DNA from: DASPWW01 sp963803425 | GTDB lineage: Bacteria; Actinomycetota; Thermoleophilia; Solirubrobacterales; 70-9 | NCBI GenBank assembly: GCA_963803425.1 | Contig: CAWDMA010000001.1 | Coordinates: 1,178,001 to 1,242,000 of the forward strand | DNA: 64,000 bases | Direction: 5' to 3' | In this document: piece by piece, positions 1 to 8,885 of the stretch | How the letters are laid out: every line of letters starts with the position of its first letter | Numbering within the stretch: the first letter of the stretch is position 1 | Position numbers and translations under genes: made by a program | Notes under the pieces: generated by a model | What the model was told of the DNA's origin: nothing | What the model saw: the letters and a program-made list of their open reading frames with translations, nothing else | Databases searched by the model: none

Positions 1-1654
1 GCTGTCCGCGGACCGCTTCGATGTGGTCGTGGTCGGCGGCGGGATCACCGGCGCGGGGGTGGCGCTGGACGCCGCGTCGCGCGGGTATTCGGTGGCGCTC
101 GTGGAGCGCGACGACTACGCGATCGGCACCTCCAGCCGCTCCTCGAAGATGGTGCACGGCGGGCTCAGATACCTGCAGAACTTCGACCTGGGGCTGGTTC
201 GCGAGGCGCTGCTCGAGCGCCAGCTGCTGGTCCAGCTCGCCCCGCACCTGGTGTACCCGACGCCGTTCCTGATCCCGACGCTGGGCGACGATCGCCGCGA
301 TCGCCGCTACAGCGTCGGCCTCAACATGTACGACGTGATGGCGACCACCCGGGTCGGCAGGGGCCGGCGAGCGCGCGCCGCGCGGCGCGAGGCGGACGAC
401 TTCTGGGCCCCGGATCGCCACCGTCAGATCGCCGGGGAGGAGGTCGCGGAGCTGATCCCGGCGCTGGGCCGGCTCGAGCCGCGCTCCGCATACCTGTTCT
501 ACGACTGCCAGACCGACGACGTGCGGCTCGTGCTGACCGTGCTCGGCGAGGCGGAGCGGTTCGGCGCGGTGTGTTTGAACGGCGCCGAGGTGACCGAGGT
601 GCTCGACCGCGACGGGGTCGCGGACGGGGTCGCGTGCGTGGAGGCCGAGTCGGGGGAGCGGATCGAGGTGCGCGCCGACAACGTCGTCAACGCGACCGGG
701 GTGTGGGCGGACCGGATCCGGCCCGGGGAGATCCGCGACGAGGAGGACGTGCCGAGGATCAGTCCGAGCCGCGGCACGCACGTCACGCTGCCGCTGGAGC
801 GGCTCGACATCGGCGAGGCTGCGTGCATCGTCCCCGCCGGGGAGCACCGGACGATCTTCGCGCTGCCGTGGTACGGGCGGGTCCTGATCGGCACCACCGA
901 CAACGACTACGACGGCGACATCGCCCACCCCGCCCCCAGCCAAGACGACATCTCCTACCTGCTCGACGCGATCAACGCCTTCTTCGAGGTGGAGCTGACC
1001 GGGGCGGATCTGACCGGGGCCTACGCGGGCGTTCGCCCGCTGATCGCGACGGGCGACCCGCGCAAGTCGGTTGACATCTCGCGCCGGGCGGAGTTGTACG
1101 AGACCTCCTCGGGGATGCTGACCATCACCGGCGGGAAGCTGACCACGTGGCGGCGGATGGCGATGCAGGTCGTCGACCGGATCGTGGAGCGCGACGAGCG
1201 CGAGGCGGAGTGCCGGACCGCCGAGATCCCGCTCGGGATGGCGGCGCACGCGGCCGATCTCGAGCCGCCCGCCGGCCTCGATCCGGGCGATCTCCCGGAG
1301 GGCGCCACCGACCAGCTCGCGTTCCGGTACGGGCATGCCGCACGCGCGGTCCTGGCGCTCGCCGCCGAGCGGCGCGAGCTGGCGCAGCCGATCGTCCCGG
1401 ATCGCCCCGACCTGCTCGCCGAGGTCGCGCTCGCGGCGCGCGCCGAGCAGGCGCGGTCGGTCGCCGACGTGCTCCTGCGCCGCACCCGGCTCGGGATTCT
1501 CGCCGCGCCCCAACTCCGCGACGCCGAGGCGGTGCGGCCGATCGCAGACGTGCTCGGCGCAGAGCTCGGGTGGGGACGCTCCCGCCGACGCGAGGAGTCG
1601 CAGGCGTGGGTGGACGCTGCGCGCATCGATGGCGTCGACCCGGCGGCCGCTTAG
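1..1654 (+). CDS. glpD: Glycerol-3-phosphate dehydrogenase, FAD-dependent (5' end outside window)
   Basis: This enzyme oxidises sn-glycerol 3-phosphate to dihydroxyacetone phosphate at the membrane and passes electrons to quinone. The frame is open from the first bases of the window (reading LSADRFDVVVVGGGITGAG), so the true start lies upstream; the first internal start codon is GTG at 23. The N-terminal FAD-binding Rossmann motif VVVVGGGITGAG, the following acidic ERDD and the family signature SSKMVHGGLRYLQ are clear, as is the C-terminal GGKLTTWRRMA segment. About 550 residues are present, close to family length. It ends 20 bases before the Rho-like gene. The family assignment is secure; the symbol follows the aerobic GlpD type. 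Confidence 0.93.
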   Translation, partial: LSADRFDVVVVGGGITGAGVALDAASRGYSVALVERDDYAIGTSSRSSKMVHGGLRYLQNFDLGLVREALLERQLLVQLAPHLVYPTPFLIPTLGDDRRDRRYSVGLNMYDVMATTRVGRGRRARAARREADDFWAPDRHRQIAGEEVAELIPALGRLEPRSAYLFYDCQTDDVRLVLTVLGEAERFGAVCLNGAEVTEVLDRDGVADGVACVEAESGERIEVRADNVVNATGVWADRIRPGEIRDEEDVPRISPSRGTHVTLPLERLDIGEAACIVPAGEHRTIFALPWYGRVLIGTTDNDYDGDIAHPAPSQDDISYLLDAINAFFEVELTGADLTGAYAGVRPLIATGDPRKSVDISRRAELYETSSGMLTITGGKLTTWRRMAMQVVDRIVERDEREAECRTAEIPLGMAAHAADLEPPAGLDPGDLPEGATDQLAFRYGHAARAVLALAAERRELAQPIVPDRPDLLAEVALAARAEQARSVADVLLRRTRLGILAAPQLRDAEAVRPIADVLGAELGWGRSRRREESQAWVDAARIDGVDPAAA

Positions 1655-1674
1655 TCATATGCTGCGCGCCTCGC

Positions 1675-2892
1675 ATGGCCGCGCCCGAGTCGACCGACAA
1701 GCACATCGCTGAGCTGCACTCCGAGGCCGCCCGCCTCGGTGTGCCCGGCTATCGGAAGCTGCGCCGGGACAAGCTCGTCGCCGAGATCGCGGCGCACGGC
1801 GGGGAGGCGGCCGAGCGCTCCACGCCGGAGCTGTCCGAGGCGGAGACGGAGCCCGTCATCGGGGTGCTCGACCGCACCCACCGTGGGTACGGGTTCCTCC
1901 GCCTCCAGGGCCTGCAGCCGTCGGCCGGCGACGTGTACGTGTCGGCGTCCCAGATCCGGCGTTGCGAGCTGCGCCTCGGCGATCAGGTCTCCGGCCCCGC
2001 TCGCGCGGCGGAGCGCGGGGAGCGCTATCCCGCCCTCGTTCACGTAGATCTCGTCAACGGCGAGGAGCCGCGCGAGGAGGCGATCCGCTCCGAGCTCGAG
2101 GATCTCACCGCGATCCCGCCGACGCGCCGGCTATGGCTCGAGCCCGACTCCGCCGACGTCCTCACCCGTGCGGTCGATCTGCTCGTCCCGCTCGCCTTCG
2201 GCCAGCGTGTGCTGGTCTCGGCCGCGCCGCGCTCCGGGCGGACGACCCTGCTGCGCGGGCTCGTCGGGGCGATCCAGGGGTCGCCGGAGCCACCCGCGCT
2301 GATCGTCCTGCTGGTCGACGAGCGGCCGGAGGAGGCGACCAGGTGGGCCGAGCTTCTCCCCGACGACGAGCTCGCGGTAGCGGGCGCGGACATGCGCTCC
2401 CGCGAGCAGGCGCACGTCGCGGAGCTGGCGCTGGCCCGAGCGAAGCGCCGCGTCGAGGGTGGCGAGGACGTAGTCCTGGTCGTCGACTCGCTGTCGCGGC
2501 TCGCGGTCGCGGGCGCGGACCCGACCCGGGTAAAGAAGGTGTTCGGTGCCGGCCGCGAGCTGGCCGAGGAGGAGGCCGGGTCGCTGACCGTGATCGGGAC
2601 GACCCTGGACGGCTCGGACGACGAGGGGGCCGCGCGGGCGGCGGTGGAGACGACCGAGAGCGCGACGATCCGGCTCGATCCGGAGCTCGCCGCCGAGGGC
2701 GTCTATCCGGCGCTCGCGTTCGGAGAGTGCCGCGCCTTCGGCGAGGAGGAGCTGCGCGAACCGGACGAGGTCGGCAAGGTGCGCGAGCTTCGCTCCCGCC
2801 TCGACGAGCTCGAGGCCGCGGATGCCGCCGCGACGCTGCGGGAGCGGATCGAGGCGACCGCCGCCAACGACGAGCTGCTGTCAAGCCTGTAG
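1675..2892 (+). CDS. Divergent transcription termination factor Rho paralogue
   Basis: The 405-residue protein has the Rho layout: a helical N-terminal part with basic residues (about 1-55), an OB-like RNA-binding domain (about 57-125, with GYGFLR) and a RecA-type ATPase domain. The ATPase keeps LLVDERPEEATR, which contains the catalytic Glu, and the Walker B aspartate in VVLVVDSLSR. Two features are odd. The P-loop reads APRSGRTT, so the lysine of the usual APPKAGKT is arginine (residue 189). The Q-loop between the Walker B segment and VFGAGREL is about 15 residues shorter than in canonical Rho, removing most of a secondary RNA-contact loop. It could be a specialised or catalytically weak paralogue; a normal rho probably exists elsewhere, but that cannot be seen here. 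Start chosen at ATG 1675 because homology begins there. Confidence 0.85.
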   Translation: MAAPESTDKHIAELHSEAARLGVPGYRKLRRDKLVAEIAAHGGEAAERSTPELSEAETEPVIGVLDRTHRGYGFLRLQGLQPSAGDVYVSASQIRRCELRLGDQVSGPARAAERGERYPALVHVDLVNGEEPREEAIRSELEDLTAIPPTRRLWLEPDSADVLTRAVDLLVPLAFGQRVLVSAAPRSGRTTLLRGLVGAIQGSPEPPALIVLLVDERPEEATRWAELLPDDELAVAGADMRSREQAHVAELALARAKRRVEGGEDVVLVVDSLSRLAVAGADPTRVKKVFGAGRELAEEEAGSLTVIGTTLDGSDDEGAARAAVETTESATIRLDPELAAEGVYPALAFGECRAFGEEELREPDEVGKVRELRSRLDELEAADAAATLRERIEATAANDELLSSL

Positions 2893-2896
2893 CGGC

Positions 2897-3367
2897 TCAG
2901 CCGTCGTAGGCGACGGCGGCCCAGGAGGGCTCCTGCGAGAGCTCGATCGGCTCCGTCTCGCCGCTGCCCTGCACGTACCCGAAGGTGTGGGTCTCCTCGT
3001 CGAACACGACGTCGAGCTCGCCCTCCTTGACGCGCTGGTCGAGCCAGGCGCCCCGGAACACGAGCCGCCTGATCCAGTGGACGAGGCTGCGATTGGCCGG
3101 GCCGACCAGCGCGCTCCAGTGCACGTTGACGTGCTCGCCGAGCGCCGAGACCGGCTCGCCGATCTCGCCGTTCACCGCGAGCTCGACGAGGTCGTGCAGC
3201 TCGTCCTCGCCGAGGCCGGGCTCGACGAACTGCAGCTTCACCGCGGCCTGCTCCACACGCTGGCCGAAGTCCTCCTCGTTGAACGAGAAGCGGAGCTCCC
3301 CGTACTCGAGCACGTAGTCGGCGCCCGATTCGTAGTTGTCCTTGCTGGTGGTGTTCCGCTTCGCCAT
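2897..3367 (-). CDS. Hypothetical acidic protein, 156 aa
   Basis: I do not recognise this protein. It is a soluble, acidic product of 156 residues without a signal peptide or membrane segment. It starts MAKRNTTSKDNYESG, and the central part mixes charged and aromatic residues (WSALVGPANRSLVHWIRRL). The reading frame is well supported by amino-acid composition compared with the overlapping frames. It converges on the Rho-like gene with only four bases between the stop codons, so the two transcripts must end inside one another or share a terminator region. Confidence 0.6.
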   Translation of the reverse strand: MAKRNTTSKDNYESGADYVLEYGELRFSFNEEDFGQRVEQAAVKLQFVEPGLGEDELHDLVELAVNGEIGEPVSALGEHVNVHWSALVGPANRSLVHWIRRLVFRGAWLDQRVKEGELDVVFDEETHTFGYVQGSGETEPIELSQEPSWAAVAYDG

Positions 3368-3516
3368 GAGAGTGAGTCGGGCGACCTCCCGGGTCCAACC
3401 CCAACGTGCGGACGATTCTATGGCGGCCTCACCGTGACGCAGCCCGGGCCGTCGCGCTGAAACCAGGCTTGCACCTGCGCCGGCCCGGGGCGGGGTTGCG
3501 CCGGATCAAGCCTTGG

Positions 3517-3831
3517 ATGGGCATCACCCTCAACCCTCCGAGACGGCTTTCCGGTTTGCGCCGGGTGGAGATCTTGGGCCACAGGGTCCCGGTCGCGGAC
3601 TCGCCCGTCGCCCGACTGCTCGGCCTCGCGCTTCTCGACCGCGACCGGGCCGGACCCGGTCTGCTGCTGCCCCGGTGCGGCAGCGTTCACACCTTCGGGA
3701 TGCGGTTCGCTCTCGACATAGTCTTCCTCGACCGCGACCGGAAGGTGGTCGCGAAGCGGCGGGCCGTGCCCCCGGGCAGGGCCTTGTTCGAGCGAACTGC
3801 CGATGCCGTCCTGGAGCTTCCGTCCGGCTAG
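3517..3831 (+). CDS. DUF192 / UPF0127 family protein
   Basis: A 104-residue protein of the DUF192 family, a small beta-rich domain of unknown function often found secreted or membrane-attached. The core is visible: a stretch running through VADSPVARLLGLALLDR, then LLLPRCGSVHTFGMRFALD, where FGMRFALDIVFLD matches the family's F-M-x-x-x-LD-I-x-(W/F)-L-D core. ATG 3517 is chosen because upstream in-frame codons give low-complexity arginine-rich sequence. No export signal is evident with this start, so it may act in the cytoplasm, or an upstream start may add a leader. It converges on the lipoprotein gene at 3828, overlapping by four bases. Confidence 0.7.
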   Translation: MGITLNPPRRLSGLRRVEILGHRVPVADSPVARLLGLALLDRDRAGPGLLLPRCGSVHTFGMRFALDIVFLDRDRKVVAKRRAVPPGRALFERTADAVLELPSG

Positions 3832-4301
3832 GGGCGTAGCGCGACGCCGTCGTCCCTCAGGTGAAGCGTCCCGTGGACGCCGTTCCGTCCCTCGAACTCG
3901 ATCCGGCCGTGCTCCTGCGCCGGGGCCGCGGCCGACATGCCGGTGGGCGCGCTCGTGATCCGGATCGGCCCGGCGCCGATCACCTGCACCAGGTTCAGGT
4001 CCTGGACTACCGAGACGAGGTCGTACCGGAAGACGGCGAGCGCCCCGATCGACCGGTCCCTGGTCAGCGCGCCCGCGTCGACCTGGGTGAAACGGGTGGT
4101 GCTGCCCGCCCGCCACGCGTTCATCAGCGGATGCATGACGTCACGGGACACGAAGCCGTCTGGGTGCTGGTCGATCTGAGCGGGGACTCCCTTGGTCAGC
4201 TCCCGGTTGGAGGCGGCGGTCGTGCTGGTGGCACCGTCGAAGCAGCCGGCGAGCGCCGTCGCGCAGACGAGTGCCACGAGTCCGGCCGGCGCCGCCCTCA
4301 T
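3828..4301 (-). CDS. Small predicted lipoprotein
   Basis: A 157-residue protein with a classical lipoprotein signal: Arg near the N-terminus, the hydrophobic run AGLVALVCATALAGC and a lipobox ending LAGC, so Cys about 20 would be lipidated. The mature part is unrecognised; it contains a segment TRFTQVDAGALTRDRSIG and a C-terminal beta-like stretch rich in Gly. The start ATG overlaps the stop codon of the upstream gene as ATGA (4298-4301), implying translational coupling with the secreted protein encoded at 4298-5584. The two probably act together at the cell surface. Confidence 0.7.
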   Translation of the reverse strand: MRAAPAGLVALVCATALAGCFDGATSTTAASNRELTKGVPAQIDQHPDGFVSRDVMHPLMNAWRAGSTTRFTQVDAGALTRDRSIGALAVFRYDLVSVVQDLNLVQVIGAGPIRITSAPTGMSAAAPAQEHGRIEFEGRNGVHGTLHLRDDGVALRP

Positions 4302-5584
4302 CCCGGCCACACGATCAGCGGGTCGCCGACGGTCGCGTTCGTCTCCACCCGCAGCAGGCGGCGGCTCTGCGGCGGGGTGAGGCCGCCGATCGGGCTGGTG
4401 CTGACGCCCGGGAACGCCCCGATCCGGCAGCTCCGCGCGACCGCGCCCCACTGCTCGGCCTGCGTGCTCAGATAGATCTCCGGGAGCGCCCGCCGCGAGC
4501 CGTTCGACGACACCGCGCAGATGTCGCCGAGGGTCCAGCCACGGCCGCAATTGCGCTTCGTGCACGGCGCCGTCCCGACGTCGAAGTACAGCCCCCCGGA
4601 TCCGGCGACGGCGCCGGCGACCAGCGACCGCGCGGCGCTCGCCCCGGGCGCGCCATAGTCGTAGCCGGGCTCGATGTCTCCGCCGAGGGCGAACCGCTGG
4701 TGTGGATACCTGCTCAGCCTCTCGATCGTCTCGGCCTGGTGCACCCCGGCCTGACGGGCTCGCGTGCCGGTGACCGGCCGTCCGGACTCCGGCCTGGTCA
4801 GCTTCGCGTTGCTGTTCGCGAACACGATCGTCGCGGTCCCGCGACGATAGCCGTGGCGGTACCCGTGCGCGGCCGCCTCCAGGGCCGCGCCGATCTGGCG
4901 GTTGGTGAAGAAGCGGGCGGAGCGCAGCGAGCTCCCGAAGGTGTCGCCGTGCAGCCGGGCCGCGCCGAAGTCGAGCACGAGCAGGCTGTGGCCGGGGCCC
5001 TGCGTGCGCGCGAACCGCTCGCCGGCGCGGTAGGCCTGCCGGCGCAGCCTCGCCGGGTCCGGGCCGGTCAGGTAGAACGCCGGCTGCGGGATGGTCGCCG
5101 CGGGGGTGGTGCCGCGCGGCGGCCGCCCGGGTCCGCCCGGCGACGGGTGGCGGGGCGGGGCGCGGAAGGCGATCCTCCGGGCCACCGACTCGCCGGCCCC
5201 GTCGACCGCCCTGATCGTGACCGCGCCGCGGGCGCCGAACCGGCGCGCGTCGTATGCGAACCGCAGCCGCCCCGAGCCCGGGCAGGAGGGCGAGCACTCG
5301 AAGCGGCGGTTGGACACGGCGCCGCGCCTGCCGGAGACCGACACCTCGATCCGCGCGACGCCCTTCGCCTCGTTCCCGCCGCCCACCGCGAGAATCCGGG
5401 CGACGGCGGGGCCGCGCGGCAGTCGCACCCCGTCGGCGTTCGCGAGCGAGCCCGCGACGTACAGGTTCAGTCCAACTCCGCCGGCATCGGCCGTTGGCAC
5501 AGCGAGCGCCGCCACCACCACCACCGCCACCGCCACCGCGGGCGCCCGCGCGCACCATCGGTCGAGCTCCCGCGCTGCCGCCAC
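4298..5584 (-). CDS. Secreted protein of unknown function, 428 aa
   Basis: The N-terminus has a signal or anchor segment (APAVAVAVVVVAALAVP) followed by TADAGG, consistent with export. Residues about 40-140 look like a beta-sandwich domain with the motif CSPSCPGSGRLRFAYD, reminiscent of Ig-like wall or spore proteins. The C-terminal 230 residues (from about PAFYLTGPDP) form a second domain with HSLLVLDFGAA, VFANSNAKL, GGDIEPGYDYG and DICAVSSNGS, which resembles proteins reading DUF1906- or glycoside-hydrolase-like substrates, but I cannot name a family. Four cysteines occur near its end (APCTKRNCGRGW, GDICAV, RSCRIG). It is the first gene of a two-gene unit with the lipoprotein. Confidence 0.65.
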   Translation of the reverse strand: MAAARELDRWCARAPAVAVAVVVVAALAVPTADAGGVGLNLYVAGSLANADGVRLPRGPAVARILAVGGGNEAKGVARIEVSVSGRRGAVSNRRFECSPSCPGSGRLRFAYDARRFGARGAVTIRAVDGAGESVARRIAFRAPPRHPSPGGPGRPPRGTTPAATIPQPAFYLTGPDPARLRRQAYRAGERFARTQGPGHSLLVLDFGAARLHGDTFGSSLRSARFFTNRQIGAALEAAAHGYRHGYRRGTATIVFANSNAKLTRPESGRPVTGTRARQAGVHQAETIERLSRYPHQRFALGGDIEPGYDYGAPGASAARSLVAGAVAGSGGLYFDVGTAPCTKRNCGRGWTLGDICAVSSNGSRRALPEIYLSTQAEQWGAVARSCRIGAFPGVSTSPIGGLTPPQSRRLLRVETNATVGDPLIVWPG

Positions 5585-5664
5585 ACGCGGTTTCTACCAA
5601 CCCCACGGCTCGACCCGGAGAGGTGGCGCGGCCGCGAACCGCGGCCGCTAGCATCGGTTCGCAG

Positions 5665-6552
5665 ATGCTCGGTCAGTCACTGGCGGTGCTCGGCGTGGTC
5701 GCGCCGCTCGCTTTCGCGGCGGCGTACCTGAAGCGGGCGCACTCGCTGGCCGGCCAGGGTCGCCCGGTGCCGGGTTGGCGCCAGCTCAGCTTCACGACCG
5801 GCACGCTGCTGATCGCGGCCGCCGTATCGGGACCTGTCGAGGACCTCTCAGCCGAGCTCGTCTCGGCGCACATGGTCCAGCACCTGTTGCTCGCCGACCT
5901 GGTCTCGCTGCTGCTGGTGCTGGGGCTGACCGGACCGGTGATGCAGCCGCTGCTCGCCAACCGCTGGACGCGGCCGCTGCGCCACCTCGCCCATCCGGTC
6001 GCGGCGATCTCGATCTTCACCGCCAACCTGCTGCTGTGGCACTCACCGCCGCTGTACCAGGCGGTGCTCCACTCCGAGGCGCTGCACGCGCTCGAGCACC
6101 TGCTCTTCATCGCGACCGGCGTGCTCCTGTGGATGCCGCTGTTCGGCCCGCTGCCGAAGCCCGCGTGGTTCGGGAAGGCGGCCCATGTCGTCTACACCGC
6201 CGGGATCTGGCTGCCGGCGATGGCGCTGGCGAACGCGCTGATGTGGTCGAGCACGCCGTTCTACCCCGACTACGGTCCGACCGCGCTCGCCCGCGGGCTG
6301 CAGCCGATCACGGACCAGAGCACCGCGGGGGCGATCCTGATGGTCGAGTGCATGCTGCTGGTGCTGTGCCTGCTCGCCTGGGTCTTCCTGCGGTGGGCTG
6401 CCGAGGACATGGAGCGCCAGGAGCTGCTCGATCTCGCCGAGGAGGGCCGCTACGAGCTGAGCTCAGCGCGTGCCGCCCGCGCCGTCGCCGCCGGCCGGGG
6501 CCCGGAGCTGCGCGCCCGGATCGAGGCCGGGCGGGAGCCGAGCGGCCCGTAA
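5665..6552 (+). CDS. ctaG: Cytochrome c oxidase assembly protein, CtaG/caa3 family
   Basis: A 295-residue polytopic membrane protein with about seven hydrophobic segments. It carries the histidine-rich helices typical of the caa3-type CtaG family: SAHMVQHLLLADLVSLLL, LLLWHSPPLYQAVLH and ALHALEHLLFIATGVLLW. Proteins of this family help insert copper into, or assemble, the terminal oxidase. The C-terminus is a soluble helical tail rich in Arg and Ala. Start ATG 5665 is chosen because the first transmembrane helix begins there. It is divergent from the secreted-protein gene and precedes, at some distance, a type II NADH dehydrogenase, fitting a respiratory role. Confidence 0.85.
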   Translation: MLGQSLAVLGVVAPLAFAAAYLKRAHSLAGQGRPVPGWRQLSFTTGTLLIAAAVSGPVEDLSAELVSAHMVQHLLLADLVSLLLVLGLTGPVMQPLLANRWTRPLRHLAHPVAAISIFTANLLLWHSPPLYQAVLHSEALHALEHLLFIATGVLLWMPLFGPLPKPAWFGKAAHVVYTAGIWLPAMALANALMWSSTPFYPDYGPTALARGLQPITDQSTAGAILMVECMLLVLCLLAWVFLRWAAEDMERQELLDLAEEGRYELSSARAARAVAAGRGPELRARIEAGREPSGP

Positions 6553-6565
6553 AGGACTGAGCGTT

Positions 6566-6781
6566 CTATCTGCGCCTGATCCGGCGTGCGACGCCGCAGC
6601 GTCCGCGCACGCCGTCGCCCGCGTCGGCCAGCACCAGGTTGCCCTTCTCGCAGCGGATCACGCGGTCTCCGTCGGCGCGGTCGGCGGCGGCGATCAGCGT
6701 CCTTCCACGTCGCCCGCCGATCAGCGTGTCCGCGCCCAACCCGCCGACGAGCAGAGATAGCCTCGCAGCGATGGTGATCAC
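6566..6781 (-). pseudogene. Remnant of a calcium-binding-repeat (RTX-like) protein, C-terminal end
   Basis: About 71 codons on the minus strand read LLVGGLGADTLIGGRRG and then DGDRVIRCEKGNLVLAD, ending in an Arg-rich tail with a Cys. This is the typical C-terminus of secreted proteins with hemolysin-type repeats (GGxGxDxL), where the final repeat decays into a Cys-containing DRV-x-C segment. Only one recognisable nonapeptide is left, and the upstream part is replaced by the start of the plus-strand NADH dehydrogenase gene, with GTG 6781 abutting ATG 6784. A full gene would be several hundred codons. I read it as the stub of a gene lost by deletion. Confidence 0.55.
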
Positions 6782-6783
6782 CG

Positions 6784-8100
6784 ATGGGCAATGACCGCCC
6801 GCACAGGGTCGTGGTGATCGGCGGGGGGTTCGGCGGCCTGCAGGCCGCGGTGCGCCTCTCCCGTGCCCCGGTCGAGCTGACGCTGATCGACCGGAGAAAC
6901 TTCCACCTGTTCCAGCCCCTGACCTACCAGCTGGCCACGGGCGCCCTCTCACCGGGTGAGGTCTGCTACCCGCTGCGCGCGATCTTCAAGCGGCGCCGGA
7001 ACGTCCGCGTCCTGCTGGCCGAGGTCCTGGGATTCGACCTGGACGCCCGCACCGTCAATCTGGATCCCGGCGCCGGCGACTCGGGCCCCACGAGGATCGC
7101 GTACGACACACTGATCGCCGCGGGCGGGTCGCGCTACTCCTACTTCGGCCACGACGAGTGGAAGCTGGTCGCGCCGGAGGTGAAGTCGCTCGAGAGCGCG
7201 CTCGAGGTCCGTGGGCGCATCCTGAGCGCCTTCGAGGCGGCGGAGATGGAGCCGGACGAGGAGCGCCGGCGGGCGTGGCTGACGTTCGTCGTCGTGGGAG
7301 CCGGGCCGACGGGCGTGGAGATGGCCGGCCAGATCGCCGAGCTGGCCAGGGACACGCTGCGTCGCGACTTTCGAGCGATCGACCCGCGCGGCGGCCGCGT
7401 CCTGCTCGTGGAGGCGGCCGACCGGGTGCTCACGGGCTTCCCGCGGTCGCTGTCGGCCAAGGCCGCTCGCTCCCTGGAGCAGCTCGGCGTCACTCCGCTG
7501 CTGGGACACACAGTCGTCGGGATCGACGCGGAGGCGGTGACGGTGCGCGGCCCCGACGACTTGGAGCGCATCCCGGTTCGGACCGTGATCTGGGCCGCGG
7601 GCGTCACCGCATCCGGCCTCGCGGCTCAGCTCGGCGAGCTGACCGGAGCAGAGCTCGACCGCGCGGGGAGGGTCGCGGTCGAGCCCGATCTGACGCTCCC
7701 CGGCCGTCCCGAGGTGTTCGCGCTCGGCGACATGGTCCGCGTGCGCGACTCGGACGGCGATCCGGTCCTGTATCCCGGTGTCGCACCGGTGGCGATGCAG
7801 CAGGGCCGCTACGTCGCGAAGGTGGTGCGGGCCGGGCTGCGCGGAAGGCGCGTCGCTCCCTTCCGCTACCGGCACAAGGGCAACCTCGCCACGATCGGTC
7901 GAGCCCGAGCGGTCGCCGACCTCTACGCGATCCGGCTCAGCGGGTTCGTCGCCTGGGTGACGTGGCTCGTGGTCCACCTCTGGTACCTGATCGGCTTCCA
8001 GAACCGTCTCCTGGTCTTCATACGGTGGTCGTTCAGCTTCTTCACCCGCGGTCGGGGAACCCGGATCATCAGCAGGCAGGCCGCGGGTCCGCGCCGCTAG
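6784..8100 (+). CDS. ndh: Type II NADH dehydrogenase (NDH-2)
   Basis: This single-subunit flavoprotein passes electrons from NADH to quinone without pumping protons. The 438 residues contain an N-terminal FAD motif (VVVIGGGFGGLQAA), the NDH-2 signature NFHLFQPLTYQLATGALSP, and a second Rossmann motif for NADH (VVVGAGPTGVEMAGQ). Residues around VFALGDMV bind the FAD end. The C-terminal amphipathic or hydrophobic segment WVTWLVVHLWYLIGFQNRLL anchors the protein to the membrane. Length is normal. It starts directly after the remnant on the other strand, so its promoter must lie in the remnant. Confidence 0.93.
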   Translation: MGNDRPHRVVVIGGGFGGLQAAVRLSRAPVELTLIDRRNFHLFQPLTYQLATGALSPGEVCYPLRAIFKRRRNVRVLLAEVLGFDLDARTVNLDPGAGDSGPTRIAYDTLIAAGGSRYSYFGHDEWKLVAPEVKSLESALEVRGRILSAFEAAEMEPDEERRRAWLTFVVVGAGPTGVEMAGQIAELARDTLRRDFRAIDPRGGRVLLVEAADRVLTGFPRSLSAKAARSLEQLGVTPLLGHTVVGIDAEAVTVRGPDDLERIPVRTVIWAAGVTASGLAAQLGELTGAELDRAGRVAVEPDLTLPGRPEVFALGDMVRVRDSDGDPVLYPGVAPVAMQQGRYVAKVVRAGLRGRRVAPFRYRHKGNLATIGRARAVADLYAIRLSGFVAWVTWLVVHLWYLIGFQNRLLVFIRWSFSFFTRGRGTRIISRQAAGPRR

Positions 8101-8171
8101 ACGGACGCGGCCGGCCGTGCCTCGTAGGGGCGCCGGGGGGAGAGGACGGGGCGCCGCGCGCTTGGTCCCGC

Positions 8172-8885
8172 ATGCTCCCCGAGATCGATCCGGTCGCGAC
8201 GGTGGTGGTGTGCGAGGACGACGAGCCGACGCTCGAGCTCCTGTGCGACCACCTGACCGCCGACCGGTACCGCGCGCTGCCGGCGCCTTGCGCGTCCGAC
8301 GCGCTGCGGCTGTGCCACTTCGAGGCGCCCGACCTGCTGCTGCTCGACCTGCGGCTTCCGGACGCGTCCGGGCTGGACGTGTTGCGCGAGATCCGCGGCG
8401 CGGACGGGTCGAACGGGCGGTTCGACCCGGGGCTCGCCGTGGTCGTCCTGAGCGGGCGCGGCTCGGCGGCCGATCGCACCCGCGGCCTGAACGAGGGGGC
8501 GGACGACTACATCGTGAAGCCGTTCGCCTACGACGAGTTGGTCGCGCGGGTGCGGGCGGTGCTGCGGCGCCGGGCATCGCGCCGCGAGGGTCCGCGCCGA
8601 ATCGGAGATCTGTCGATCGACCCGGCGACGCGCGAGGTCCGGGTCGCCGGCCGCAGCGTCGAGCTCGCCAACAAGGAGTTCGCGCTGCTGCGGGCGCTCG
8701 CCTCCGAGCCGACCCGGGTGTTCTCCAAGCAGGAGCTGCTCCGCGACGTGTGGGGGTTCCGCTCGCTGGGCAGGACGCGCACGCTCGACTCACACGCGAG
8801 CCGGCTGCGGCGAAAGCTCGACCCGGAGGGAAGCCGGTTCGTCGTGAACTGCTGGGGCGTCGGGTATCGCCTGATCGAGCCGTGA
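8172..8885 (+). CDS. Response regulator, OmpR/PhoB type
   Basis: A 237-residue two-component regulator. The receiver domain (about 10-125) has the acidic pair CEDDE, the phospho-acceptor Asp in LLLLDLRLPDASG, the Ser of VVVLSGRG and the Lys of DDYIVKPF. The C-terminal domain (about 140-235) is a winged helix with LANKEFALLRALA, DVWGF, HASRLRRKLDP and the terminal GVGYRLIEP hairpin. Its stop codon overlaps the GTG start of the kinase gene (GTGA at 8882), so the two are co-translated. Position upstream of the Tad-pilus genes suggests control of that locus, an inference from context only. Confidence 0.92.
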   Translation: MLPEIDPVATVVVCEDDEPTLELLCDHLTADRYRALPAPCASDALRLCHFEAPDLLLLDLRLPDASGLDVLREIRGADGSNGRFDPGLAVVVLSGRGSAADRTRGLNEGADDYIVKPFAYDELVARVRAVLRRRASRREGPRRIGDLSIDPATREVRVAGRSVELANKEFALLRALASEPTRVFSKQELLRDVWGFRSLGRTRTLDSHASRLRRKLDPEGSRFVVNCWGVGYRLIEP

